The notes: generated by a model not told the origin, from the letters alone. Shown: positions 10,879 through 21,928, counted from the first letter of the stretch. The stretch is 46,877 bases of DNA from Betaproteobacteria bacterium (GCA_009923315.1 RFTU01000010.1:1-46877), one strand, 5' to 3'. Numbers and translations: made by a program.

Positions 10879-13800
10879 ATGAATGCTCCGCTTTCCCTAA
10901 CCGCACTGGGTGATCTGGATGCCGGTTTGGCTGCGCAGGCCACCCCGCAGCCGCAACGGCTGCGCGAGATCCCGTACAACTACACCTCGTTTTCCGACCG
11001 CGAAATCGTGATCCGGCTGCTGGGCACCCGCGCCTGGGAGTTGCTCAGCCGATTGCGCCAGGAACGGCAGACGGGGCGTTCGGCCCGCATGCTCTACGAG
11101 GTGCTGGGCGACATCTGGGTGGTGCAGCGCAATCCCTACCTGCAGGATGACCTGTTGGACAACCCGCGCCGACGCCGGCTGCTGGTGGAAGCCCTTCACC
11201 ACCGCCTGCAGGAAATTGAGCGCCGTCGCACCGCGTCGGAGGATGCCGAGCGCGACGCTTTGGTGGGTGAGTTGCTGCAGGCCGCTGGCCGCAGCGTTCA
11301 GGCTTTTGAGCGCTCCTTCGACCAAAGTGCCGACCTGCGCCGTCGCACCCGACGGCTATTGGCTCGTCACACGGCCAAGGACAACATCAAGTTTGACGGC
11401 CTGTCGCGCGTGTCGCATGTGACCGATGCGACCGACTGGCGTGTGGAATATCCCTTCGTGGTCCTCACCCCCGACACCGAAGCCGAAATGGCTGCCCTGG
11501 TCAAGGGGTGCGTGGACTTGGGCCTGACCATCATTCCGCGCGGCGGTGGCACCGGCTACACCGGCGGCGCAGTGCCCTTGACCTGGAAGAGCGCGGTGAT
11601 CAACACCGAGAAGCTCGAGCAGATGACCGAGGTGGAGATGATGAACCTGCCGGGCGTGGGCCGCCCGGTGGCCACCATCTGGACCGAAGCCGGCGTGGTC
11701 ACGCAGCGCGTGGCCGATGCGGCCGAGCGCGGTGGTTTCGTGTTCGCGGTGGACCCTACCAGTGCCGAAGCGTCCTGCATCGGCGGCAACATCGCCATGA
11801 ACGCGGGCGGCAAGAAGGCGGTGCTGTGGGGCACGGCGCTGGACAACCTGGCGTCCTGGAAGATGGTCACGCCCGAGGCCAAGTGGCTGGAGGTGGTGCG
11901 CCTGGACCACAACCTGGGCAAGATCCACGACGTGGACGAAGCGCGCTTCGAGCTGCGCTACTTCGATGCCGCCTGCAAGACGCTGGAGCGCACCGAGGTG
12001 CTGGCGATTCCCGGCCGTGTGTTCCGCAAGGAAGGCTTGGGCAAGGACGTCACCGACAAGTTCCTGGCTGGTCTTCCCGGCATCCAGAAGGAAGGCTGCG
12101 ACGGCCTGATCACGAGTGCGCGCTGGATCGTGCACCGCATGCCCCAGCATGTGCGCACGGTGTGCCTGGAGTTCTTCGGCAATGCCAAGGACGCGGTGCC
12201 CTCCATCGTGGAGATCAAGGACTACATGTTCGGCCTGGCACGTCAGGCCGCCGAGCAGGGCGCGGCTGCGCAGCCGGTGCTGCTGGCCGGGCTGGAGCAC
12301 CTGGACGACCGCTACCTGAAGGCGGTGGGCTACACCACCAAGAGCAAGCGCGGTGGGCAAAGTGCCTCGGGCCTGCCCAAGATGGTGCTGATTGGCGACA
12401 TCGTGGGCGACGACGAAGACGCGGTGGCCCGTGCGGCCTCGGAAGTGGTTCGCTTGGCCAATGGCCGCAGCGGCGAAGGCTTTGTGGCCGTGAGTGCCGA
12501 CGCGCGCAAGAAGTTCTGGCTGGACCGCAAGCGCACGGCCGCCATCGCCCGCCACACCAACGCCTTCAAGGTCAACGAGGACGTGGTGATTCCTCTGCCC
12601 CGCATGGGCGAGTACACCAACGGCATCGAACGCATCAACATCGAGCTGTCCCTGCGCAACAAGCTCGAACTGCTGGATGCGTTGCAGGCCTTCCTGCAAA
12701 GAGGCTCCCTGCCCCTGGGGCGTGGCGATGATGCGGGGGAGATTCCCTCGGCTGAATTGCTGGAGGACCGGGTGCAACAGGCGCAGGCGCTGCTGGCCGA
12801 TGTGCGTGCGCTGTGGACGGGTTGGTTGCAGGGTCTGGATTCGGTTCCCTCTGGTGCGGCGCGCACCGTGTTCGAGGACATCCAGGACGGCACGCTGCGC
12901 GCCTCGTGGAAGACACAGGTGCGCCAGCCGCTGCAGGCCATCTTCGGCGGCGCGGCCTTTGCGCCCATCCTGGCCGAGTGTCAGCGCATCCACGGTGAGG
13001 TGCTGCGTGGCCGCGTGTGGGTGGCCCTGCACATGCACGCCGGCGACGGCAATGTGCACACCAACATCCCGGTGAACTCCGACAACTACGCGATGCTGCA
13101 AACCGCGCACGAAGCCGTGGCCCGCATCATGGCCCTGGCGCGCCGCCTGGGTGGCGTCATCTCGGGCGAGCACGGCATCGGCATCACCAAGCTGGAGTTC
13201 CTCACGGATGAGGAACTGGCGAACTTCGCCGACTACAAGAAGCGCGTGGACCCGGAGGGCCGCTTCAACAAGGGCAAGCTGCTGCGTTCGAATGCGCACC
13301 TGGGTGATGATGTGCGCGCGGCGGACCTGTCTCACGCCTATACGCCCAGCTTCGGCCTGATGGGGCACGAATCGCTGATCATGCAGCAAAGCGACATCGG
13401 CTCGATTGCCGCCAGCGTCAAGGACTGCCTGCGCTGCGGAAAGTGCAAGCCGGTGTGCGCCACGCACGTGCCGCGCGCCAATCTGCTGTATTCGCCGCGC
13501 AACAAGATCCTGGCCACTTCGCTGCTGATCGAAGCCTTCCTGTACGAAGAGCAGACGCGGCGCGGCGTGTCCATCCAGCACTGGGGCGAGTTCGAAGACG
13601 TGGCCGACCACTGCACGGTGTGCCACAAGTGCGAGAGCCCCTGCCCGGTGAAGATCGACTTCGGTGACGTGTCGATGAACATGCGCAACCTGTTGCGCAA
13701 GATGGGGCAGAAGAGCTTCAGGCCGGGCAATGCCGCGGCCATGCTGATGCTCAACGCCACCAACCCGCAGACGATCAAGGTGGCACGTTCGCTGATGGTG

Positions 13801-14838
13801 GATGTGGGCATGAGGGTGCAGCGGGCTGCGCACGACGTGCTGAAGTTGGCCGCGCGCAAGCAGACCAGCGCACCGCCGGCCTCGGTGGGCACCGCCCCGA
13901 TCAAGGAGCAGGTGATCCACTTCATCAACAAGAAGATGCCCGGTGGCCTGCCCAAGAAGACGGCACGTGCGTTGCTGGACATCGAGGACCGGGACTATGT
14001 GCCCATCATCCGGGACCCCTCAAAGGCGTCCTCGGATTCGGATGCGGTCTTTTATTTCCCGGGCTGTGGATCCGAGCGCCTGTTCAGCCAGGTGGGCCTG
14101 GCCACGCAGGCCATGCTGTGGCACGCGGGCGTGCAGACGGTGCTGCCCCCGGGCTACCTGTGCTGCGGATACCCGCAGCGCGGCAGCGGGCAGTTCGACA
14201 AGGCCGACAAGATCATCACCGACAACCGGGTGCTGTTCCACCGCGTGGCCAACACGCTGAACTACCTGGACATCAAGACGGTGGTGGTGAGTTGCGGCAC
14301 CTGCTTCGACCAGCTGCAAGGCTACGAGTTCGACAAGATCTTCCCCGGCTGCCGCATCGTCGACATCCATGAATACCTGTTGGAGCGCGGCATCACGCTG
14401 CCATCCAAGGGGGCCTACCTGTACCACGACCCCTGCCACAGCCCCATGAAGCAGCAGGACCCGATGAAGACGGTCAAGGCGCTGGTGGGCGATCAGGTGC
14501 TCAAGAGCGAGCGCTGCTGCGGCGAAAGCGGCACGCTGGGCGTGACGCGGCCCGACATCTCCACGCAGGTGCGCTTCCGCAAGGAAGAGGAACTGCGCAG
14601 GGGTGAGGCAGCCTTGCGGGCCTCCGGGGCTGCGGGTGCGGTGGGCGATGTGAAGATCCTCACCTCCTGCCCCAGCTGCCTGCAGGGCCTCTCCCGCTAC
14701 GGCAACGACCTGCAGAACGGCCTGCTGGAAGCCGACTACATCGTGGTCGAAATGGCGCGGCAGATCCTGGGTGAGAACTGGATGCCCGAGTATGTGGCGC
14801 GCGCCAACGCGGGTGGCATTGAGCGGGTACTGGTGTGA
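10879..14838 (+). CDS. FAD-linked oxidase / iron-sulfur fusion protein with N-terminal DUF3683 domain (D-lactate dehydrogenase-like)
   Basis: A 1319-residue three-part redox protein. Residues 20-150 or so form DUF3683 ([19 protein letters not shown]). A PCMH-type FAD-binding domain follows, with a clear [15 protein letters not shown] loop and a C-terminal FAD-oxidase domain ending in [10 protein letters not shown] and GEHGIG. Next come two 4Fe-4S clusters ([11 protein letters not shown] and [12 protein letters not shown]). The end has two CCG-type cysteine-rich domains ([10 protein letters not shown]...[19 protein letters not shown]...CCGESGTLG...SCPSCLQG) like those of GlcF/GlpC/LutA. It probably oxidises a 2-hydroxyacid such as D-lactate and feeds the quinone pool. 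ATG 10864 would add five residues; MNAPL at 10879 looks more natural. Confidence 0.9.
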   Translation: MNAPLSLTALGDLDAGLAAQATPQPQRLREIPYNYTSFSDREIVIRLLGTRAWELLSRLRQERQTGRSARMLYEVLGDIWVVQRNPYLQDDLLDNPRRRRLLVEALHHRLQEIERRRTASEDAERDALVGELLQAAGRSVQAFERSFDQSADLRRRTRRLLARHTAKDNIKFDGLSRVSHVTDATDWRVEYPFVVLTPDTEAEMAALVKGCVDLGLTIIPRGGGTGYTGGAVPLTWKSAVINTEKLEQMTEVEMMNLPGVGRPVATIWTEAGVVTQRVADAAERGGFVFAVDPTSAEASCIGGNIAMNAGGKKAVLWGTALDNLASWKMVTPEAKWLEVVRLDHNLGKIHDVDEARFELRYFDAACKTLERTEVLAIPGRVFRKEGLGKDVTDKFLAGLPGIQKEGCDGLITSARWIVHRMPQHVRTVCLEFFGNAKDAVPSIVEIKDYMFGLARQAAEQGAAAQPVLLAGLEHLDDRYLKAVGYTTKSKRGGQSASGLPKMVLIGDIVGDDEDAVARAASEVVRLANGRSGEGFVAVSADARKKFWLDRKRTAAIARHTNAFKVNEDVVIPLPRMGEYTNGIERINIELSLRNKLELLDALQAFLQRGSLPLGRGDDAGEIPSAELLEDRVQQAQALLADVRALWTGWLQGLDSVPSGAARTVFEDIQDGTLRASWKTQVRQPLQAIFGGAAFAPILAECQRIHGEVLRGRVWVALHMHAGDGNVHTNIPVNSDNYAMLQTAHEAVARIMALARRLGGVISGEHGIGITKLEFLTDEELANFADYKKRVDPEGRFNKGKLLRSNAHLGDDVRAADLSHAYTPSFGLMGHESLIMQQSDIGSIAASVKDCLRCGKCKPVCATHVPRANLLYSPRNKILATSLLIEAFLYEEQTRRGVSIQHWGEFEDVADHCTVCHKCESPCPVKIDFGDVSMNMRNLLRKMGQKSFRPGNAAAMLMLNATNPQTIKVARSLMVDVGMRVQRAAHDVLKLAARKQTSAPPASVGTAPIKEQVIHFINKKMPGGLPKKTARALLDIEDRDYVPIIRDPSKASSDSDAVFYFPGCGSERLFSQVGLATQAMLWHAGVQTVLPPGYLCCGYPQRGSGQFDKADKIITDNRVLFHRVANTLNYLDIKTVVVSCGTCFDQLQGYEFDKIFPGCRIVDIHEYLLERGITLPSKGAYLYHDPCHSPMKQQDPMKTVKALVGDQVLKSERCCGESGTLGVTRPDISTQVRFRKEEELRRGEAALRASGAAGAVGDVKILTSCPSCLQGLSRYGNDLQNGLLEADYIVVEMARQILGENWMPEYVARANAGGIERVLV

Positions 14839-14939
14839 GCGTCGTCGCTTCGTTGGTCGAAGCGGTATTGGCCGAGGGCGCCAAATGGGCGGCCGAAGCC
14901 TGGACCGACCGGGGGCGGAACGCGGGTCAGGAGAGTGCG

Positions 14940-15374
14940 ATGGAGTGTGCGCTGTGCAAGTCCGACGATGATCGCGCGGTGCATCTCGTGGCCCGCAGCC
15001 GCCAATGGCGCGTGGTGCGGGTACTCGACACCCCCGAGCACCCGGCCTACTGGCGGGTGATCTGGAACGACCATGCGCCGGAGATGACCGACCTGTCGCC
15101 CGAAGAGCGCTCAGCCTTGATGCAGACCGTGTGCAAGGTGGAGGCGGTGGTGCGGCGTGAGTTGCAGCCGCACAAGATCAATCTGGCCAGCCTGGGCAAT
15201 GTGGTGCCGCATCTGCACTGGCATGTGCTGGCGCGTTGGACGGATGATCCGCACTTCCCGCAGCCCATCTGGGGCGCACGCCAGCGTGAGGCCAGCACCG
15301 CCCACTTGCTGCGCCTGGAAGTGGCCTTGCCGCAGGTGGACCGGGCCATACAAGCTGAATTGATGAATCGTTGA
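14940..15374 (+). CDS. HIT family protein (nucleotide hydrolase/transferase)
   Basis: A 144-residue histidine-triad protein. The triad HLHWH is at 91-95, with hydrophobic residues after each His as the family requires. The N-terminal CALC (3-6) resembles the zinc-binding start of some HIT hydrolases. HIT proteins hydrolyse or transfer nucleoside phosphoramidates and related compounds; the exact substrate is unknown. I chose ATG 14940 because AGGAGAG lies just upstream at 14929-14935. A GTG at 14835 overlapping the previous stop would add 35 residues that do not look like the family. Directly followed by the DUF971 gene. Confidence 0.9.
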   Translation: MECALCKSDDDRAVHLVARSRQWRVVRVLDTPEHPAYWRVIWNDHAPEMTDLSPEERSALMQTVCKVEAVVRRELQPHKINLASLGNVVPHLHWHVLARWTDDPHFPQPIWGARQREASTAHLLRLEVALPQVDRAIQAELMNR

Positions 15375-15379
15375 GAACC

Positions 15380-15805
15380 ATGAGCAGCACCAAGACTCCT
15401 TCCCCCACCGGCCTGACCCTGCACCAGCAGTCCAAGATCCTGGAGATCAGCTACGAGGATGGCCACACCTTCCGCATTCCTTTCGAGTTGATGCGCGTGT
15501 ATTCGCCTTCTGCCGAAGTGCAGGGCCACGGCCCGGGCCAGGAGGTGCTGCAGACGGGTAAGCGCCATGTGGGCATCACGGGCCTGGAGACGGTGGGCCA
15601 CTACGCGGTGCAGCCGGAATTCGATGATGGCCACAACTCGGGCATCTTCTCCTGGGAATACCTGTATTTCCTGGGTTCGAAGCAGACCGACCTTTGGGCA
15701 GAGTACGAGAAGCGCTGTGCGGAAGCCGGCGTGAGCCGCGATGCGCCGATGGCCGCAGCGGCGGCTTCCGGCGGCGGTTGCGCCAGCCACGGCCACCAGC
15801 ACTGA
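15380..15805 (+). CDS. DUF971 protein (gamma-butyrobetaine hydroxylase N-terminal-like domain)
   Basis: A 141-residue protein made almost wholly of the DUF971 domain. A strand-rich core starts at [31 protein letters not shown]-like and [23 protein letters not shown] segments are hallmarks of the family. This domain is the N-terminal part of gamma-butyrobetaine hydroxylase, but standalone bacterial copies have no assigned reaction. The last 15 residues are Ala/Gly-rich and end in Cys and several His (CASHGHQH), a possible metal-binding tail. It lies 5 bases after the HIT gene and 8 bases before ubiE, a common Burkholderiales arrangement. Confidence 0.88.
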   Translation: MSSTKTPSPTGLTLHQQSKILEISYEDGHTFRIPFELMRVYSPSAEVQGHGPGQEVLQTGKRHVGITGLETVGHYAVQPEFDDGHNSGIFSWEYLYFLGSKQTDLWAEYEKRCAEAGVSRDAPMAAAAASGGGCASHGHQH

Positions 15806-15813
15806 GGATCAGC

Positions 15814-16545
15814 ATGGCCACCACCCACTTCGGTTACCAGACGGTCGACGAGGCGCAGAAGGCCGCGCGCGTGCGCGGCGTGTTCGATTCCGTTGCGCAG
15901 AAGTACGACATCATGAACGACCTGATGTCGGGCGGCCTGCATCGGGCCTGGAAGGCCTACACCGTGGCGGTGGCCGGCGTTCAGCCCGGGCATCGGGTGT
16001 TGGACATTGCCGGCGGCACGGGCGATCTGTCACGTGCCTTCGCCAAGGCCGTGGGGCCCAGCGGGTTGGTGGTGCACACCGATATCAACGAAGCGATGCT
16101 GCGCGTGGGCCGCGACCGTCTGCTTGATGAGGGCACGGCCCTGCCCACCAATCTGTGCGACGCGGAGAAGCTGCCCTATGCCGCCAACACCTTCGACCGC
16201 GTGAGCGTGGCCTTTGGCCTGCGCAACATGACGCACAAGGAGGTGGCCCTGGCCGAGATGTGCAGAGTCCTCAAGCCCGGCGGCCGGCTGCTGGTGCTGG
16301 AGTTTTCGAAAGTGGCCGCGCCGTTGGCCAAGCCCTACGACTGGTATTCGTTCAACATCCTGCCCAAACTGGGCCAATGGATGGCAGGTGACGCAGACAG
16401 CTACCGCTATCTGGCCGAATCGATTCGCATGCACCCGGATGCGGCCACACTCAAGGGCATGATGAAGACCGCCGGATTCGGTCATGTGGACGTGCACAAG
16501 CTCACGGCGGGCGTGGTGGCCTTGCATGTGGGGATCAAGTGTTGA
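15814..16545 (+). CDS. ubiE: Demethylmenaquinone/2-methoxy-6-polyprenyl-1,4-benzoquinol methyltransferase UbiE
   Basis: UbiE adds a C-methyl group in ubiquinone biosynthesis (and in menaquinone synthesis where present), using S-adenosylmethionine. The 243-residue protein shows the family start ([19 protein letters not shown]), the SAM-binding loop [12 protein letters not shown] (62-73), the [13 protein letters not shown] segment and the [19 protein letters not shown] segment. It ends the run HIT-DUF971-ubiE. The later ubiquinone genes ubiJ and ubiB lie about 1.6 kb downstream, with manC inserted on the opposite strand. Confidence 0.97.
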   Translation: MATTHFGYQTVDEAQKAARVRGVFDSVAQKYDIMNDLMSGGLHRAWKAYTVAVAGVQPGHRVLDIAGGTGDLSRAFAKAVGPSGLVVHTDINEAMLRVGRDRLLDEGTALPTNLCDAEKLPYAANTFDRVSVAFGLRNMTHKEVALAEMCRVLKPGGRLLVLEFSKVAAPLAKPYDWYSFNILPKLGQWMAGDADSYRYLAESIRMHPDAATLKGMMKTAGFGHVDVHKLTAGVVALHVGIKC

Positions 16546-16617
16546 GCCTCAGCCCGGGCCTCCACATCAGGCTGCGGCCGTCCTGCTGACCCTCGTGGGC
16601 CAGACGCGCAGGGCCCG

Positions 16618-18075
16618 CTAAGACCGCCCGTAGGTGTCTTCGAAGCGCACGATGTCGTCCTCGCCGAGGTAGCTGCCCGACTGCACCTCGATGATCTCCA
16701 GCGGCACTTTCCCGGGGTTGGCCAGGCGATGGACCTGCCCCAGCGGGATGTACGTGCTCTGGTTTTCCGACAGCATGATGGTCTGCTCACCGTTGGTGAC
16801 CTCCGCCGTGCCGCTGACCACAATCCAATGCTCGGCTCGGTGGTGGTGCATCTGCAGGCTCAGGGACGCACCGGGCTTGACCATGATGCGCTTGACCTGA
16901 AATCGGGGTCCCTGGTCGATGCTGTCGTACCAGCCCCAGGGGCGGTGAACCTTTCGGTGCAGCGCGTACTCTTCGCGCTTTTGGGCGGTCAGGGTGCCCA
17001 CGATCTGCCTGACCTCTTGGCTGCGCGAGCGGTCGGCCACCAGCACGGCATCGGGCGTTTCCACGACCACCACATCCTCCAGGCCCACGGCCCCCACCAG
17101 GCGGCTGGTGGCGTGCACGAGGGTGTTGCGGCTGTCGCGGATGATGGCATCGCCCTGCACCGCGTTGCCGTGCGGGTCTCGCGCGGCCACTTGCCAAACG
17201 GCGTCCCAGGCGCCCAGGTCGTTCCAGCCGGCGTCCAGCGGCACCATGCGGATGGCAAATTCAGAGCCCGGGCACTTCTCCATGACCGCGTAGTCGATGG
17301 ACTCCGATGGGATGGCGCCGAACAGCGCCCGGTCAGGGCGCACGAAGACCTGATCGGTCTGACGGGCGTCCCAGGCCGCGCCGGTGGTGCGGGTGATGTC
17401 GGGCCGAAATCGGTTCAGCGCCTTGAGCCAGATCGAGGCGCGAAGGACGAACATGCCGCTGTTCCAGGCGTAGACGCCCTCGGCCACGTAGCGGGCCGCC
17501 GTGGCCGCATCGGGCTTTTCCACAAACTGCAGCACCGGCTGCTCGCCATGGGGCCCGGAGCTGGGCTGACTGCGGATGTAGCCGTATCCGGTTTCCGCAC
17601 GGTCGGGCTTGATCCCCAGCACCACGATGGTCCCGTCGGCCGCAGCGGCTACGGCATGCTGCAGCGCAGCCTGAAAGGCGCCGGCATCGGTGACCGTCTG
17701 GTCGGCTGGGGTCATCACCAGGATCGGGTCTTCGCCCAAGGACGTGGCCTGCAGCGCGGCCAGCGTCAGCGCTGGTGCGGTGTTGCGCCCCGCGGGCTCC
17801 AGCAGCACGGCCTGGGGCGCCACACCCATCTCACGCAACTGGTCGAGCACCAGGAAGCGATGGTCTTCGTTTCCCACAACCAAGGGCGCATTCACCTTCC
17901 AACCGGATGCGGCCAGTTGCCCGATTCGGCGCACCGCCTGCTGAAACAGGCTGCTGCGGTCTTGCGGGTCATGGCCCAGCACCAGGAACTGCTTGGGGTA
18001 AGCCGCGCGCGACAGCGGCCACAGGCGGGTGCCGGAGCCGCCAGCCATGACGACGGGGGTAACGGTATGGTTCAT
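16618..18075 (-). CDS. manC: Bifunctional mannose-1-phosphate guanylyltransferase / mannose-6-phosphate isomerase
   Basis: This type II enzyme (also named cpsB/algA) makes GDP-mannose from mannose 1-phosphate and can interconvert mannose 6-phosphate and fructose 6-phosphate. GDP-mannose feeds exopolysaccharide, alginate or LPS. The 485-residue protein has the nucleotidyltransferase signature AGGSGTRLWPLSR (11-23), with YPKQFL just after it. It also has a VEKPD segment, a WNSGMF segment and a C-terminal cupin domain with an MHHHRAEHW metal-binding motif (about 400-410) and the VHRLANPGK loop. It stands alone on the minus strand between ubiE and ubiJ. ATG 18075 is preceded by GGAGG-like sequence on the coding strand. 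Confidence 0.95.
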   Translation of the reverse strand: MNHTVTPVVMAGGSGTRLWPLSRAAYPKQFLVLGHDPQDRSSLFQQAVRRIGQLAASGWKVNAPLVVGNEDHRFLVLDQLREMGVAPQAVLLEPAGRNTAPALTLAALQATSLGEDPILVMTPADQTVTDAGAFQAALQHAVAAAADGTIVVLGIKPDRAETGYGYIRSQPSSGPHGEQPVLQFVEKPDAATAARYVAEGVYAWNSGMFVLRASIWLKALNRFRPDITRTTGAAWDARQTDQVFVRPDRALFGAIPSESIDYAVMEKCPGSEFAIRMVPLDAGWNDLGAWDAVWQVAARDPHGNAVQGDAIIRDSRNTLVHATSRLVGAVGLEDVVVVETPDAVLVADRSRSQEVRQIVGTLTAQKREEYALHRKVHRPWGWYDSIDQGPRFQVKRIMVKPGASLSLQMHHHRAEHWIVVSGTAEVTNGEQTIMLSENQSTYIPLGQVHRLANPGKVPLEIIEVQSGSYLGEDDIVRFEDTYGRS

Positions 18076-18198
18076 GAAGCCTCCAAGGCCAGATGGTATC
18101 GCCAGGCCCCACACCCTGAAGGCGTCCGCCGGTCGGCACGGCCCTGCCCGTACCGCGCCAGCCCTGCATCCGGTACCCCGTGGTGTCAGAATCCGGCG

Positions 18199-18762
18199 AT
18201 GTCTTCAAACCCGAGCCCAGGCGGCCCCTCTGGTGTGCGTCAACTGTTGGAACACGAGGGGCGCGAGCGTCTCATTCTGTTGATCAACCATGTGCTGGCC
18301 TCTGAGCCGCTGGCCCAGCAACGGCTGCAGCCGCACTCGGGTCGACGCTTGAGGGTCGTCCCCAGTGGATGGCCGCAGCTGCTGTCGATGGTGATGTCAC
18401 CGCCCGCGCCGCTGGAAGTGGAGGTGACGCCGGCAGGCCTGTTGGAGTGTTGTCCGCAGCTCCAACCCGGGGTCGAGGAGCGCATTCCCGACCTGGAAGT
18501 CGTGGTGGATAGCCAAGATCCCTTGGGGTTGGTGGCCCACGTGCTGGCCGGGGGCACGCCGCAGCTGCAGCTTGCCGGTGACGCGCAGTTTGCGGCCGAT
18601 GTGAACTGGTTGGCGGAGAACCTGCGTTGGGATGTGGCCGCGGACATCGAGCGGCTGTTCGGGCCGGTGTCAGCCGAGCGGTTGCGCACCTGGGGTCTGG
18701 CCATGGCGCGCGCACTGCGCGAGGCGCTGTCCCGCCTGAGCGGCCGAGGGGGGGTGTCCTGA
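18199..18762 (+). CDS. ubiJ: Ubiquinone biosynthesis accessory factor UbiJ (SCP2 domain)
   Basis: UbiJ is a lipid-binding accessory protein of the soluble ubiquinone-biosynthesis complex, holding hydrophobic intermediates for the hydroxylases and methylases. The 187-residue product has an SCP2-like N-terminal domain (about 25-130; [23 protein letters not shown] lies at its end) and a C-terminal helical region ([14 protein letters not shown]), the usual UbiJ layout. The first residues are Ser/Pro/Gly-rich. Its TGA overlaps the ubiB ATG in a TGATG junction at 18760-18764, so the two are translationally coupled. Confidence 0.92.
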   Translation: MSSNPSPGGPSGVRQLLEHEGRERLILLINHVLASEPLAQQRLQPHSGRRLRVVPSGWPQLLSMVMSPPAPLEVEVTPAGLLECCPQLQPGVEERIPDLEVVVDSQDPLGLVAHVLAGGTPQLQLAGDAQFAADVNWLAENLRWDVAADIERLFGPVSAERLRTWGLAMARALREALSRLSGRGGVS

Positions 18763-20351
18763 TGGGCGGCTCATCGATCCGCCAGTTTCTGCGCCTGGTG
18801 CGCATTGCCTTGACGTTGCTGCGCTTTGGAGTGGACGACATTGCGCTGTCGGGCTTCCGGCAGCCGTGGGTGCGGTGGTTGGCGCGCTTGGTGACGGTGG
18901 GCCGCCGTTTCGATGGCACGCGTGGACAGCGCCTGCGCATGGCGCTGGAGCGTTTGGGTCCGATCTTCGTCAAATTCGGCCAGGTCTTGTCCACGCGGCG
19001 CGACCTCGTGCCGATGGACATCGCCGACGAACTGGCCAAGCTGCAGGACCGCGTGCCGCCGTTTCCCAGCCACCTGAGTGTGGCCCTGATCGAGAAGGCG
19101 CTGGGCCGACCCGTGGCCGAGCTTTTCGATGCCTTCGACCCCATCCCCGTGGCCAGCGCCTCGATCGCTCAGGTGCACTTCGCCACTTTGAAGGATGGCC
19201 GAGAGGTGGCCGTCAAGGTGCTGCGTCCCGGGATGCTGCGGGCCATTGAAGACGACATGGCGCTGCTGCACCGCCTGGCGGTGTGGGTGGAGCGGGTGAG
19301 CAGTGACGGCAAGCGCCTCAAGCCCCGCGAGGTGGTGACCGAATTCGACACCTATCTGCACGACGAATTGGATTTGGTGCGCGAGGCGGCCAATGCGGCT
19401 CAGTTGCGCCGCAACATGCAGGACCTGGACATCATCCTGATTCCCGAGATGATGTGGGACTACTGCCGCGACAACGTGATCGTGATGGAGCGGATGAAGG
19501 GTGTGCCCATCAGTCAGATGGATCGCTTGCGCGACGCCGGCGTGGACATCAAGAAGCTGGCGCGCGATGGGGTCACGATCTTCTTCACCCAGGTGTTCCG
19601 CGACGGGTTTTTCCATGCCGACATGCACCCGGGCAACATCATGGTGAGCGTGGAGCCGGCCACCATGGGTCGCTACATCGCCTTGGACTTCGGCATCATC
19701 GGCACGCTCACCGAGGTGGACAAGGATTATCTGGCGCAGAACTTCATCGCCTTTTTCCGGCGTGACTACAAGCGTGTGGCCGAACTGCATATCGAGAGTG
19801 GCTGGGTACCGGCCGGCACCAAGGTCAATGAACTGGAAGGCGCCATCCGTGCGGTGTGCGAACCCCACTTTGACCGCCCCTTGAAGGACATCTCCCTGGG
19901 CCAGGTGCTGATGCGTTTGTTTCAGACCTCGCGCCGATTCAATGTCGAGATACAGCCCCAGTTGGTGTTGTTGCAGAAAACCCTGCTCAACATCGAGGGG
20001 TTGGGCCGTGAGCTCGATCCTGAGCTTGACCTTTGGAGCACGGCCAAGCCCTTCCTGGAGCGCTGGATGAACGAACAAATCGGCTGGAGGGGCCTGTTGG
20101 CCACCTTCAAGGCCGAGGCACCTCGCTACGCCCATATGCTGCCCGAGCTGCCCCGCCTGTTGCACCAGAGCCTGAGCCGCGGCGGTGGCGCGCCTCGCGA
20201 GTCCATTCTGTTGGACATGCTGGCCGAGCAAAGGCGCACCAACCGGATGTTGCGCGCGGCCATGTGGGTGGCCGGCGGCTTCTTCCTCGGGCTGCTGGCA
20301 GCACAGTGGCTCATGGCCCTGCACGAGCAGGGTTTTGGCGGCGGCGGGTGA
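18762..20351 (+). CDS. ubiB: Ubiquinone biosynthesis regulatory protein kinase-like UbiB
   Basis: UbiB is an atypical membrane-attached kinase/ATPase needed for aerobic ubiquinone synthesis, thought to help release membrane-buried intermediates. The 529-residue protein has the family KxGQ motif ([11 protein letters not shown]), the Ala-rich loop before QVHFA (ASIAQVH), the invariant Lys in VAVKVLRPG, the catalytic [12 protein letters not shown] segment and the DFG-equivalent LDFGIIGTL. The last 30 residues contain two short hydrophobic stretches that would anchor it in the inner membrane. Coupled to ubiJ by overlapping stop and start. Confidence 0.97.
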   Translation: MGGSSIRQFLRLVRIALTLLRFGVDDIALSGFRQPWVRWLARLVTVGRRFDGTRGQRLRMALERLGPIFVKFGQVLSTRRDLVPMDIADELAKLQDRVPPFPSHLSVALIEKALGRPVAELFDAFDPIPVASASIAQVHFATLKDGREVAVKVLRPGMLRAIEDDMALLHRLAVWVERVSSDGKRLKPREVVTEFDTYLHDELDLVREAANAAQLRRNMQDLDIILIPEMMWDYCRDNVIVMERMKGVPISQMDRLRDAGVDIKKLARDGVTIFFTQVFRDGFFHADMHPGNIMVSVEPATMGRYIALDFGIIGTLTEVDKDYLAQNFIAFFRRDYKRVAELHIESGWVPAGTKVNELEGAIRAVCEPHFDRPLKDISLGQVLMRLFQTSRRFNVEIQPQLVLLQKTLLNIEGLGRELDPELDLWSTAKPFLERWMNEQIGWRGLLATFKAEAPRYAHMLPELPRLLHQSLSRGGGAPRESILLDMLAEQRRTNRMLRAAMWVAGGFFLGLLAAQWLMALHEQGFGGGG

Positions 20352-20464
20352 CTCCGGCGCCCTGATCGCGGACACTTCGCCCGTCGTCCGTGTTGGCGCT
20401 GGCCTGCCACGCTCTGGCCTCGCCCTTCATCCTCCTCGATCACATTCGCTCTGATCCTGCAGCC

Positions 20465-21928
20465 ATGAACACCACACTGATCGTCTTTGTTGCGGCCTAT
20501 CTGTTGGGCACCCTGGCGCTGGGCGTCTGGGCGGGCTCTCGAATCAAGAACACCGCGGACTTTGCCATCGCGGGCCGCAGCCTGCCCCTGATCATGGTGA
20601 TCACCACGACCTTCGCCACCTGGTTCGGCGCGGAGACGGTGATGGGTATCCCGGCCAAGTTCATTCAAGGCGGCCTGGGTGCCGTGGTGGAAGATCCCTT
20701 CGGCGCGGGTATGTGCCTGATGCTGGTGGGCGTGTTTTTCGCTGCCAAGCTGTACCGGCTGAACCTCTTGACGATCGGCGACTTCTACCGCCACCGGTAC
20801 GGCAAGGGCCTTGAGGTGTTTTGTTCGTCGGCGATCATCCTGAGTTACCTGGGGTGGGTGGCGGCGCAGATCACGGCCCTGGGTCTGGTGTTTTCGGTGC
20901 TCACCAACGGTGCGATGAGCGAAACCACCGGCATGATCATCGGCACCTTGGCGGTGCTGATCTATGTGGTGGTGGGCGGCTTCCTGGCCGTGGCCATCAC
21001 CGACTTTGTCCAGATGATCGTGTTGGTCGTCGGGCTATCGGTGATCGCGTGGTTTGCCGCCGATATGGCCGGTGGCGCACACGTGGTGCTGGACCAGGTG
21101 GCGGCGAAGGACTTGTGGACCTTCTGGCCCGAACCCACCTTTACCGATCTGGCCATGTTCATTGGCGCGGCCCTGACCATGATGCTGGGCAGCATCCCGC
21201 AGCAGGATGTCTACCAGCGGGTGATGTCCGCCCAGGATGAGAAGACTGCGCAGCGTGGAGCCGTGATCGGTGGAGCCAGCTACATCCTGTTTGCCTTCGT
21301 TCCCATGTTCATCGTGGCCAGCGCGGTGGTGGTGATGGGTGATCAAGCCCTGGAGCTCGCGCGCGACGACTATCAGCGCTTGCTGCCCACATTCATCATG
21401 GGTCAGATGCCGCTGATCATGCAGATCCTGTTCTTCGGCGCTCTGGTGTCGGCGATCAAGAGCACCTCGTCGGCGACCCTGTTGGCGCCATCAACCAGCT
21501 TCGTGGAGAACATTCTGAAGAACTTGCGGCCACACATGGGCGATCGGCAGCAGCTGCTGGCCATGCGGGTCACCATCGTGATCTTTGCCGCGCTGGTACT
21601 GGCCTATGCGATTTCGATGCACGGCACGCCCATCTATGAGCTCGTCTCCTCGGCCTACCAGATCACGCTGGTGGGCGCTTTTGTGCCGCTGGTCTTTGGC
21701 CTGTATTGGTCGCGCGCCACGACGCAGGGAGCCATCTTCTCCGTGGGGGCGGGCATTGGCGTCTGGATCTTCTTCTTTCCCCAGGTCAGCGGGCTCGGCG
21801 AGGTATTTCCGCCTCAGTTGGCGGGTTTGATTGCGGCGCTGGTGGGCATGGTGGCCGGATCCTTGTTGCCTCAGTGGCTCAAGAACCGCCACGAGGCCGA
21901 TCACAAGGTGCGGGGGCTCAACGCCTGA
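20465..21928 (+). CDS. Sodium:solute symporter family protein (SSS)
   Basis: A 487-residue membrane protein with about 13 hydrophobic helices. The N-terminus (GVWAGSRIKNTADFAIAGRSLPL) and the segment TTFATWFGAETVMGIPAKFIQGG match the sodium:solute symporter superfamily (PutP/PanF/SglT fold). A GDFYRHRYGKGLE segment follows, as does SAIKSTSSATLLAPSTSF, which resembles the sodium-site region of this family. The substrate cannot be read from sequence. ATG 20465 is chosen because upstream residues are not hydrophobic or conserved. It lies 113 bases after ubiB; a link to quinone synthesis is not implied. Confidence 0.9.
   Translation: MNTTLIVFVAAYLLGTLALGVWAGSRIKNTADFAIAGRSLPLIMVITTTFATWFGAETVMGIPAKFIQGGLGAVVEDPFGAGMCLMLVGVFFAAKLYRLNLLTIGDFYRHRYGKGLEVFCSSAIILSYLGWVAAQITALGLVFSVLTNGAMSETTGMIIGTLAVLIYVVVGGFLAVAITDFVQMIVLVVGLSVIAWFAADMAGGAHVVLDQVAAKDLWTFWPEPTFTDLAMFIGAALTMMLGSIPQQDVYQRVMSAQDEKTAQRGAVIGGASYILFAFVPMFIVASAVVVMGDQALELARDDYQRLLPTFIMGQMPLIMQILFFGALVSAIKSTSSATLLAPSTSFVENILKNLRPHMGDRQQLLAMRVTIVIFAALVLAYAISMHGTPIYELVSSAYQITLVGAFVPLVFGLYWSRATTQGAIFSVGAGIGVWIFFFPQVSGLGEVFPPQLAGLIAALVGMVAGSLLPQWLKNRHEADHKVRGLNA

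Noticed and set aside
11356-13920. A very long minus-strand open frame (854 codons) inside the FAD-linked oxidase gene
   Set aside because: It is a GC-rich antisense shadow with His/Gln/Arg/Val-rich composition and no recognisable domain; the plus-strand oxidase has clear family motifs throughout.
16729-18198. A long plus-strand open frame leading into ubiJ
   Set aside because: Upstream of 18199 it is the antisense of manC and has no domain; only the last 187 residues are UbiJ.
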